From NCBI GenBank assembly GCA_944358665.1, contig CALVRP010000029.1, positions 1 through 6,521 on the forward strand: a DNA stretch of 6,521 nucleotides, given 5' to 3'. The notes beneath the pieces were generated by a model. That model was not told the origin of the DNA and ran no database searches. It worked only from the letters and a program-made list of their open reading frames with translations. Source of the DNA: an uncultured Bacilli bacterium (lineage in GTDB: Bacteria > Bacillota_I > Bacilli_A > RF39 > UBA660). Shown one piece after another: positions 1 through 4,588 of the stretch. The position numbers and the translations under genes are program-made. How positions within the stretch are numbered: the first letter of the stretch is position 1; every line of letters begins with the position of its first letter.

Positions 1-39
1 AACCGAATGTCGTGGGTTCAAGTCCTGCTTCCCCTGCCA
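1..39 (+). tRNA. tRNA 3' half, probably tRNA-Trp (5' part outside window)
   Basis: The first 39 bases fold as the 3' part of a tRNA. They show the 3' side of the anticodon stem (ACCGA, 2-6), a five-base variable loop (ATGTC), a T stem GTGGG/CCTGC (12-16 and 24-28, with two G-U pairs) around the T loop TTCAAGT, the acceptor strand TTCCCCT (29-35), discriminator G36 and an encoded CCA (37-39). The implied 5' acceptor AGGGGAA, the G discriminator and an anticodon-stem 3' side starting ACCG match bacterial tRNA-Trp. The anticodon itself lies just outside the window, so the amino-acid identity is inferred. Confidence 0.82.
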
Positions 40-76
40 GAGGTAATAAACTTCACCTGAAGATTAATATATATTT

Positions 77-102
77 CTAGCAAATTATTTGCTAGTTTTT
101 TT
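77..102 (+). terminator. Rho-independent terminator after the tRNA
   Basis: CTAGCAAA (77-84) pairs perfectly with TTTGCTAG (88-95) across a three-base loop and is followed by seven T residues (96-102). It lies 37 bases after the tRNA CCA end and closes that transcript before the dehydrogenase gene. Confidence 0.85.
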
Positions 103-111
103 AAACGTTTT

Positions 112-141
112 TTGACATTTTAAAATAATAAAAAGTAAAAA
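112..141 (+). promoter_or_regulatory. candidate distal promoter for the dehydrogenase
   Basis: A perfect -35 hexamer TTGACA (112-117) is followed, after 18 bases, by TAAAAA (136-141), a 4/6 match to the -10 consensus. The A-rich tract makes the -10 uncertain. It would give a leader of about 60 nt. Confidence 0.35.
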
Positions 142-175
142 AATAGTGGACTTTTAAACTATTAAATTGAAAGTG

Positions 176-199
176 TGTTACAATGTGATTAATAGGAGG
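176..199 (+). promoter_or_regulatory. extended -10 promoter and ribosome binding site of the dehydrogenase
   Basis: TGTTACAAT (176-184) matches the extended -10 pattern TGnTATAAT at all but one position; no good -35 lies 17 bases upstream. The ribosome binding site AGGAGG (194-199) stands seven bases before a TTG codon (207) and decides this non-ATG start. If this promoter is used, the leader is only about 16 nt. Confidence 0.5.
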
Positions 200-206
200 T
201 AATAAT

Positions 207-1235
207 TTGAAGTGTGTTAGTTTAAAAGGTAAAAAAGAATTTGAAATATTAGAAACACCAGAACCAATAAGTAAAGATGGCATGGTGGTTGTCGATGTTA
301 AAAAAGCTGGCATATGTGGCTCTGATATTCATAATTGGACTTTAGGAGAACCTAAAGGCTTAGTTATGGGTCATGAATTTTGTGGAGTTGTTACTGACCC
401 TGGTTCTCGTGAAGATTTAAAAGTAGGTGATAGAGTAACTGCTCTACCAATTTCACCATGTGGAAACTGTTCAGCTTGTGAAACGGGTAATCCTCAGTAT
501 TGTAAAGATACTTGGAATAATGCTTTAGGTTTATCACTAATAAATCCTGGAGCTTTAGCGCCAAAAACAAGTATTAGGCCAGATATGGTCTTAAAAGTTC
601 CAGATAATGTTTCAGATGAAGAAGCTGCAATGGTAGAGCCTACGGCAGTTGGTCTTCATGCCGTACATTTAGCTGATATTAAAATTGGTCAAAAAGTTTT
701 AGTAATTGGTGGTGGAATAATTGGTTTAGTTTCGGCAATGTTTGCAAAAAAAGAAGGTGCTAGCCAGGTTGCTGTTAGTGAAACAAATATGGCTAGAGCT
801 AAAAAAGCAATTACTTTGAATGTTGCTGATAAGTATTATGATGCTACTGATGAAAATATGATTAAGGAAGTTCTTGAAGATACTAAAGAAGGCTATGATG
901 TTGTTATTGAATGTTGTGGTAATGATAAAGCGGTTACTAGTGCATTGATAAATGTAAAACCAGGTGGTACTGTTGTTTTAGTTGGTGTCGCTACTGGAGC
1001 TATTAGTATTCCAACAGTATTATCAGTAACTAGAGAACTTACGGTAAAAGGCGCAATTGCGTATACAAAAGAAGAGTTTCAAACCTGTATTGATTTAATT
1101 GCCGATGGGCAAATAGAAGTTATGAAATTTGTGGATGATATAGTTAGTCTTGAAGAAGTACAAAAAGCTTACGAAAGACTTACTAGTGGTACTGATGATG
1201 CTATTAAAATATTAGTTGATCCAAATAAAGCTTGA
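207..1235 (+). CDS. zinc-dependent medium-chain alcohol/polyol dehydrogenase (NAD-type)
   Basis: A 342-residue cytosolic oxidoreductase of the zinc-containing medium-chain dehydrogenase family (threonine, sorbitol and butanediol dehydrogenase relatives), a usual length for the family. Visible parts are the catalytic zinc site in GICGSD (Cys37) and GHE (His56-Glu57) with the later Glu144-Pro; the structural zinc lobe Cys85, 88, 91 and 99; and a Rossmann fold with GGGIIG at 168-173. The acidic residue after the second strand (Ser191-Glu192) suggests NAD(H) rather than NADP(H). The substrate cannot be fixed from sequence; the SE at the end of the second strand recalls butanediol dehydrogenases, but that is weak evidence. 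The TTG start is chosen for its strong ribosome binding site seven bases upstream. It is a single-gene unit between two terminators, and its stop lies inside the downstream one. Confidence 0.93.
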   Translation: MKCVSLKGKKEFEILETPEPISKDGMVVVDVKKAGICGSDIHNWTLGEPKGLVMGHEFCGVVTDPGSREDLKVGDRVTALPISPCGNCSACETGNPQYCKDTWNNALGLSLINPGALAPKTSIRPDMVLKVPDNVSDEEAAMVEPTAVGLHAVHLADIKIGQKVLVIGGGIIGLVSAMFAKKEGASQVAVSETNMARAKKAITLNVADKYYDATDENMIKEVLEDTKEGYDVVIECCGNDKAVTSALINVKPGGTVVLVGVATGAISIPTVLSVTRELTVKGAIAYTKEEFQTCIDLIADGQIEVMKFVDDIVSLEEVQKAYERLTSGTDDAIKILVDPNKA

Positions 1236-1253
1236 TTTTTATCAAGTTTTTTT
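1231..1253 (+). terminator. terminator overlapping the dehydrogenase stop codon
   Basis: CTTGAT (1231-1236) and ATCAAG (1241-1246) form a stem with a TTTT loop, followed by seven T residues. The upstream AAAG can extend the stem into the T tract. The TGA stop (1233-1235) is within the left arm. Confidence 0.8.
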
Positions 1254-1262
1254 GTTTTTATA

Positions 1263-1292
1263 TTGACAAACATATGTTTGCTACGGTATAAT
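1263..1292 (+). promoter_or_regulatory. consensus sigma-A promoter of the BRO-N gene
   Basis: Perfect -35 TTGACA (1263-1268) and perfect -10 TATAAT (1287-1292) with an 18-base spacer. Transcription would start near 1299, giving a leader of about 18 nt before the ATG at 1317. It is the strongest promoter in the window, so the gene is likely to be actively repressed; see the operator in its spacer. Confidence 0.88.
1267..1280 (+). promoter_or_regulatory. LexA-type (SOS) operator inside the promoter
   Basis: CAAACATATGTTTG is a perfect 14-bp palindrome that overlaps the last two bases of the -35 and fills most of the spacer. The Gram-positive LexA (DinR) box, recalled as CGAACRNRYGTTYC, matches at 12 of 14 positions; relative to the symmetric form CGAACATATGTTCG only one symmetric pair differs (G/C to A/T). 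The placement would block RNA polymerase. LexA binding is inferred from the motif and from the DinD-like product; another dimeric repressor remains possible. Confidence 0.65.
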
Positions 1293-1316
1293 TTAGATAC
1301 TGAAGGGGGAGATAAA

Positions 1317-2168
1317 ATGAATGAGCAAAAGTTAGAAACAATTACTAATCTTTTTGAAGGAAATGAAATAAGAAGTGTATGGGATAGTGAAAAAGAAGAT
1401 TATTATTTTAGCGTAGTTGATGTTATTCGTGTTTTAACGGATAGTAATATTCCGAGAAATTATTGGAGTGATTTAAAAAGAAAGTTAAAACAAGAAGGTA
1501 GCCAACTGCACGAAAATATCGTGCAGTTAAAAATGATTGCCAAAGATGGAAAATCAAGAAAAACTGATACTTTAGATACCAAAGGTATTTTAAGACTTAT
1601 TGAATCAGTTCCTAGTCCTAAAGCAGAGCCGTTTAAAATGTGGCTAGCTAATCTTGGCGATGAAAGAATAAATGAAGTCTTTGATCCTGAGATCGCCATT
1701 AAGAGAGCGATAAGTTATTACCGCAAAAGAGGCTACACTGATGAGTGGATTGAAGCTAGATTAAAAGGTATTTTAAATAGAAATAAATTAACTGATGTTT
1801 GGAAAGAGGGAGGCATAACTGAAAACTATGAATATGGAATTTTAACCAATGAAATATATAAGGCTTGGTCAGGAATGAAAGCAAATGAATATAAAGAATT
1901 TAAAGGCATAAGAAAAGAATCTTTAAGAGATAATATGACTGATATTGAAGTAGTATTAACTGATTTAGGGGAGACTGCTACTAGAGAAATTGCGAAAAAA
2001 CATAAACCATATGGTTTAAAACAAAATAAAAAAGTAGCTAAAATGGGCGGAGAAGTAGCTAAAACCGCAAGAGATAATTTAGAAGAAAAACTAGGCGACA
2101 GTGTTGTTTCTAATAAAAATAATTTAAATTATAAATATATAAATAATAAGAAAATCGATACAAAGTAG
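1317..2168 (+). CDS. BRO-N domain, DinD-like (phage antirepressor-type) protein
   Basis: A 283-residue probably cytosolic protein. Residues about 10-115 look like a BRO-N domain, the fold shared by phage antirepressors: YYFSVVDVIRVL (29-40), a helical YWSDLKRKL (49-57), QLK (70-72), then DTKGILRLIESVPSPKAEPFKMWLA (87-111). The C-terminal half carries RDNMTDIE (204-211) and a conserved-looking GLKQNKKVAKMGGEVAKTAR (233-252), resembling in layout the tail of E. coli DinD, a LexA-controlled protein. DNA binding is known for the BRO-N family; the target here is unknown. An earlier in-frame TTG (1263) lies in the -35 of the promoter and is rejected; ATG 1317 has AAGGGGGAG five bases upstream. It is a lone gene with no phage structural genes nearby. 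The last 17 residues are low-complexity, rich in Asn, Lys and Tyr. Confidence 0.82.
   Translation: MNEQKLETITNLFEGNEIRSVWDSEKEDYYFSVVDVIRVLTDSNIPRNYWSDLKRKLKQEGSQLHENIVQLKMIAKDGKSRKTDTLDTKGILRLIESVPSPKAEPFKMWLANLGDERINEVFDPEIAIKRAISYYRKRGYTDEWIEARLKGILNRNKLTDVWKEGGITENYEYGILTNEIYKAWSGMKANEYKEFKGIRKESLRDNMTDIEVVLTDLGETATREIAKKHKPYGLKQNKKVAKMGGEVAKTARDNLEEKLGDSVVSNKNNLNYKYINNKKIDTK
1504..1528 (+). repeat. perfect 10-bp inverted repeat inside the BRO-N gene
   Basis: AACTGCACGA (1504-1513) and TCGTGCAGTT (1519-1528) are exact reverse complements around a five-base loop. The hairpin covers codons 63-71 (QLHENIVQL), after the first BRO-N helices. No T run follows, so it is not a simple terminator. 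Function unknown. Confidence 0.75.
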
Positions 2169-2179
2169 TATCGATTTTT
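2151..2179. terminator. bidirectional terminator between convergent genes
   Basis: An 11-bp perfect stem, AAAATCGATAC (2151-2161) and GTATCGATTTT (2168-2178), with a six-base loop. It has A and T runs at its outer ends, so it can end transcription from both sides. The TAG of the BRO-N gene (2166-2168) runs from the loop into the right arm, and the TAA of the methyltransferase gene (minus strand, 2180-2178) starts at the end of that arm. Confidence 0.85.
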
Positions 2180-3107
2180 AAATGGCCATTAAAACTATTT
2201 CGGTTGGAAAAACATTATTACCATAATATCTTAAATATAATTTATAATTATCATCCATATTTTTAATCATCATTGGGATTTTCCATAAATCTTCATGATT
2301 ATGATAAACAGAAATTAAAAGTTTTGGATGTTCATTTTTAATATGTTGTTCTGCGCCTAGTAAAGCTTTTTGTTCGTAGCCTTCAATATCCATTTTAAGT
2401 AAGGTTATTTTTTCTTTAATACTATCATCAATAGTTGTTGTTTCAATTTTATTATTAGTTTCTTCTTCGATAACATTATTAGCGGAAGCGTCAATATGAC
2501 TTTCATTTAAATATAAAGTTTCTTTTTTATCGGAAATTGCTTTTTTAATAAAGTTTATATTAGAAAAGCCTTTTAAATTATTTTTTAATATATCAAAAGT
2601 ATTATCAGTTATTTCATAACAATAAATATTTTTATAATTATTTACTCCATAGTTTTTAAAATAATCTAAAATTGTATCTCCCGTGTAAGCGCCAACATCA
2701 ACAAAAACTTCATTTTCATCACATTTTATAATATCTAAATCAAAATAGTGATCATAATTCTCTTCTCTTACCGTATTTAAACTAGTAAAATCAAATTTAT
2801 ACCAATTATTTAATATTGCAAATAATATATTCTTTGAGCGATAATCTTCTAGTTTATTATAAAGCCATATATAATCATCTATATGATTTTTTAAAGAAGC
2901 AGCTCTATTATATAATTCTTCATAGATGCCTTCTTCTTTTTTCAATGTTCCCCAATAACCAAAATTATTTAAAAAATTTTCTAATGAATTTTGAATTTCG
3001 GAAGAAATATTTAAATAATAATTTCTAATTTCATCATAAATTTCTTCTAAACTTTTATTTTTAATTTCTTTTGATAAATTATTAAACTTTTTATCAATTA
3101 TATTCAT
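2178..3107 (-). CDS. FkbM-family SAM-dependent methyltransferase
   Basis: A 309-residue protein with a helical N-terminal region (about 1-130, no recognised domain) and a class I methyltransferase domain. Motif I VFVDVGAYTGDT (134-145) forms the SAM-binding loop, YCYE (162-165) is the acidic end of strand 2, and LLKMDIEGYE (236-245) with YHNHEDLW (268-275) are typical of the FkbM family, which O-methylates sugars and secondary metabolites. The acceptor is unknown, and no glycan or polyketide genes lie nearby. No signal peptide is seen, so it should be cytosolic. An ATG four codons upstream (3119) overlaps the GAGGTG ribosome binding site; ATG 3107, six bases after the AGG, is preferred. It is monocistronic, convergent with the BRO-N gene and divergent from the XRE gene. 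Confidence 0.87.
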   Translation of the reverse strand: MNIIDKKFNNLSKEIKNKSLEEIYDEIRNYYLNISSEIQNSLENFLNNFGYWGTLKKEEGIYEELYNRAASLKNHIDDYIWLYNKLEDYRSKNILFAILNNWYKFDFTSLNTVREENYDHYFDLDIIKCDENEVFVDVGAYTGDTILDYFKNYGVNNYKNIYCYEITDNTFDILKNNLKGFSNINFIKKAISDKKETLYLNESHIDASANNVIEEETNNKIETTTIDDSIKEKITLLKMDIEGYEQKALLGAEQHIKNEHPKLLISVYHNHEDLWKIPMMIKNMDDNYKLYLRYYGNNVFPTEIVLMAI

Positions 3108-3190
3108 ACAACACCTCATTAAATTGTATGATTTTATAATAAAAAAATTTACCCATAAAAATATTTTTTTAAAAATGAGAAAATATATTT
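3108..3190. promoter_or_regulatory. divergent promoter region of the methyltransferase and XRE genes
   Basis: An AT-rich gap between two divergent genes must hold both promoters. Candidates are a minus-strand -10 TACAAT (3128-3123), which would start transcription after the upstream ATG of the methyltransferase and so support its shorter start, and a plus-strand TATAAT (3135-3140). Neither has a convincing -35, so assignments are tentative. Confidence 0.35.
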
Positions 3191-3203
3191 GGAGGTAGTA
3201 CTT

Positions 3204-3437
3204 ATGGCCCTAAAACATAATGATGACTATTATTATGATATTGTAAGAGTGAATATAAGAAAATATCGTAAAGAAAAAAAGTATACACAGCAAAAGCTAG
3301 CGGATGAATGTGAACTTTCAGTTGATTATATTGCGGAAATAGAATCTTTAAAGAGAAGAAAATCTTTTAGTTTAGCTACTTTAGGTAGAATAGCTGATGT
3401 ATTAGAGGTTGATATAAAGAAGTTTTTTAATAAATAA
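3204..3437 (+). CDS. small XRE-family helix-turn-helix DNA-binding protein
   Basis: A 77-residue protein that is almost entirely one Cro/CI-type helix-turn-helix domain. RVNIRKYRKEKKYT (15-28) is helix 1 and its turn, TQQKLADECEL (28-38) is helix 2, and SVDYIAEIESLKR (39-51) is the recognition helix; FSLATLGRIADVLEVDIKKFF (55-75) closes the five-helix bundle. It has no effector, peptidase or oligomerisation domain, so it would act as a dimeric repressor or activator of unknown targets. The divergent methyltransferase promoter is one plausible target. ATG 3204 is used because GGAGGT (3191-3196) lies seven bases upstream; an in-frame TTG at 3189 sits beside that site and is unlikely. The following DinD remnant raises the possibility of mobile-element origin. 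Confidence 0.85.
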   Translation: MALKHNDDYYYDIVRVNIRKYRKEKKYTQQKLADECELSVDYIAEIESLKRRKSFSLATLGRIADVLEVDIKKFFNK

Positions 3438-3447
3438 ATACATTATT

Positions 3448-3596
3448 GTGGAGAACTTTAAAAAGGTATTAATAAGACTGGATTAGATTATAAACTCAGT
3501 AATATCAATATGTTTTATCATTTTGCTGACGTCAGCAAAATGATAGAAATCGGTGTAACGCAAAGAAAAATTAATGATTACTATTTATAAAGATAT
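3448..3596 (+). pseudogene. decayed fragment of a DinD-like (DNA-damage-inducible protein D) gene
   Basis: Between the XRE gene and the transporter operon, two frames carry DinD-like peptide. Frame A reads VENFKKVL (3448-3471), like the W-x-N-F-x-x-V-I segment of the family. Frame B (3471-3587) reads NKTGLDYKLSN, then INMFYHFADVSKMIEIGV, then TQRKINDYYL. This resembles the family pattern of SG, HF-x-DV-x-KM-x-EIG, R-x-x-x-DY-x-LSRY recalled from DinD proteins. Next come TAA and codons for RY, so the stop could be a single base change from a Ser codon (TCA). The A-to-B frameshift at about 3468-3474 also loses part of the expected A-x-x-AC segment. With no start region, a frameshift, a deletion and a premature stop, it is a remnant. 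Homology is judged from memory of the family and needs a search. Confidence 0.6.
3516..3545. repeat. 30-bp perfect palindrome with no spacer
   Basis: TATCATTTTGCTGAC (3516-3530) is followed directly by its exact reverse complement (3531-3545). In the DinD-like frame it encodes YHFADVSKMI. There is no T run after it, so it is not a standard terminator. A 15-bp arm repeat is very unlikely by chance even in AT-rich DNA, and the central part (GCTGACGTCAGC) is not AT-rich. Confidence 0.9.
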
Positions 3597-3612
3597 ATTT
3601 CTAATATGTCTT

Positions 3613-3636
3613 TTTTCTTACAAAACTGTAAGAAAA
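3613..3636 (+). promoter_or_regulatory. BceR-type response-regulator operator
   Basis: TTTTCTTACA (3613-3622) and TGTAAGAAAA (3627-3636) are perfect inverted repeats around AAAC. The core TTACA-AAAC-TGTAA (3618-3631) matches exactly the pattern TNACA-N4-TGTAA that I recall for BceR/PsdR-class response regulators of bacitracin and peptide transport operons. Its centre is about 42 bases before the predicted transcription start, where an activator can replace a missing -35. Binding is inferred. Confidence 0.7.
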
Positions 3637-3651
3637 TAAGCCTTTTAATTT

Positions 3652-3660
3652 TGCTATAAT
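3652..3660 (+). promoter_or_regulatory. extended -10 promoter of the transporter operon
   Basis: TGCTATAAT (3652-3660) is a perfect extended -10. The expected -35 position (3632-3637, GAAAAT) is poor, which fits activator dependence through the adjacent inverted repeat. The start would be near 3667, about 16 nt before the first gene. Confidence 0.7.
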
Positions 3661-3682
3661 TGAATTAGCAAGGAAGATGTAT

Positions 3683-3805
3683 ATGAAAATAAAAAATATG
3701 TTTAAAAAAATAGGAAATTTTCTTTTAACAATTCTCAGTATGATAGTATTACCTATAGTAGTTATTGTTTGTGTATTTTATTTTTTGTTTTCAGTTATTG
3801 CTTAA
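3683..3805 (+). CDS. 40-residue single-span membrane protein, first gene of the bce-like operon
   Basis: A small open reading frame, ATG 3683 to TAA 3803-3805, begins MKIKNMFKKIGNFLLTILSM. It has a basic N-terminus (Lys2, 4, 8, 9) and a 28-residue hydrophobic stretch (13-40) with one proline at 24, ending at the membrane with no hydrophilic tail. It is predicted to be a membrane peptide with the N-terminus inside. AGGA (3671-3674) lies eight bases before ATG 3683; an in-frame ATG at 3677 abuts that site and is less likely. The promoter lies just upstream and the ATPase start 15 bases downstream, so it should be co-transcribed as the first gene. It could be an accessory subunit, regulatory peptide or leader peptide of the transporter. 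I recognise no family. The fit of promoter, ribosome binding site and spacing makes it credible. Confidence 0.7.
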   Translation: MKIKNMFKKIGNFLLTILSMIVLPIVVIVCVFYFLFSVIA

Positions 3806-3820
3806 AGAAAGGAAATGAAT

Positions 3821-4588
3821 ATGGAAAAGATATTAGAAATAAAAAATTTAAAGAAAATTTATGGAAATAAAAATAATATTACGAAAGCGATTAATGATTT
3901 ATCATTTAGTGTTGAAAAGGGAGAATTTGTAGCTATTATGGGAGCTAGTGGTAGTGGAAAAACAACCTTGTTAAATTGTATTTCAACGATAGATGATGTA
4001 ACAAGTGGTAATATATTAATTGATAATAAAAATATTATTAATTTAAAAGAAAAAGAAACTGCTAAATTTAGAAGAGAAAATCTTGGTTTTATTTTCCAAG
4101 ACTTTAATTTGTTAGATACTTTAACAATAGAGGAAAATATTGCTTTATCGTTAATCATTAATAAACAAGATTATCATGAAGTAGATAAAAGAATAAAAGA
4201 TATTGCTAAAAAACTAGGGATTGAAGGAATTTTAAAAAAATATCCTTATGAAGTATCTGGCGGACAAAAGCAAAGGTGTGCTTGTGCGAGAGCTTTAATA
4301 AATAATCCGAAGTTGATTTTAGCCGATGAACCAACAGGAGCTTTGGATTCCAAAAGTAGTAGAATGTTATTAGAGACCATGGATGAAATGAACGAAAATT
4401 TAAATGCTACTATTTTGATGGTTACCCATGATGCTTTTAGTGCTAGTTTCTGTGGGCGCATTTTGTTTTTAAAAGATGGAAAAATATTCAATGAAATAGT
4501 TAAAGGTGATAAAAGCCGCAAAGAATTTTTTAATGAAATACTCGATGTTTTAACATTACTAGGAGGAGATGTTCAAAATGCCCGTTAA
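3821..4588 (+). CDS. ABC transporter ATPase, BceA type (peptide antibiotic detoxification)
   Basis: A 255-residue nucleotide-binding subunit with every catalytic element in place: Walker A GASGSGKTT (41-49), Q-loop Gln93, signature VSGGQ (145-149), Walker B LILADE (165-170), D-loop ALD (174-176) and H-loop His203. The C-terminal extension RKEFFNEILDVLTLLGG (233-249) is typical of BceA-like ATPases. It belongs to the MacB/LolD-type (mechanotransmission) class and would power the FtsX-like permease encoded next, acting at the inner face of the membrane. BceAB systems sense and remove cell-wall-directed peptides such as bacitracin or lantibiotics; the ligand here is unknown. ATG 3821 has AAAGGA seven bases upstream; the earlier ATG 3815 is one base from it and is rejected. 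The last 11 bases overlap the permease start, indicating translational coupling. Confidence 0.93.
   Translation: MEKILEIKNLKKIYGNKNNITKAINDLSFSVEKGEFVAIMGASGSGKTTLLNCISTIDDVTSGNILIDNKNIINLKEKETAKFRRENLGFIFQDFNLLDTLTIEENIALSLIINKQDYHEVDKRIKDIAKKLGIEGILKKYPYEVSGGQKQRCACARALINNPKLILADEPTGALDSKSSRMLLETMDEMNENLNATILMVTHDAFSASFCGRILFLKDGKIFNEIVKGDKSRKEFFNEILDVLTLLGGDVQNAR

Noticed and set aside
101..313. Minus-strand open frame over the dehydrogenase leader
   Set aside because: It spans the terminator T run, promoter and start of a well-supported gene and shows no protein-like motif.
1263..1316. Longer BRO-N protein starting at the TTG at 1263
   Set aside because: That TTG is part of the -35 hexamer, and transcription would start after it. 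ATG 1317 has a good ribosome binding site.
2816..3028. Plus-strand 70-codon open frame
   Set aside because: It lies wholly inside the methyltransferase gene on the other strand, lacks a ribosome binding site and has no recognisable motif.
3526..3535. TGACGTCA at the palindrome centre as a CREB/ATF-type site
   Set aside because: That is a eukaryotic factor site; the octamer is simply the centre of the palindrome in a bacterial genome.
3516..3545. Palindrome as the terminator of the XRE gene
   Set aside because: It is followed by GAAATCGG rather than a T run and lies 79 bases past the stop inside a coding remnant.
3510..3590. Independent 26-residue small protein starting at ATG 3510
   Set aside because: No ribosome binding site precedes it, and its sequence is better explained as the end of a decayed DinD-like gene.
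3859..4521. Two minus-strand open frames inside the ABC ATPase gene
   Set aside because: They are antisense shadows of a gene whose Walker A, signature, Walker B and H-loop motifs are all intact.
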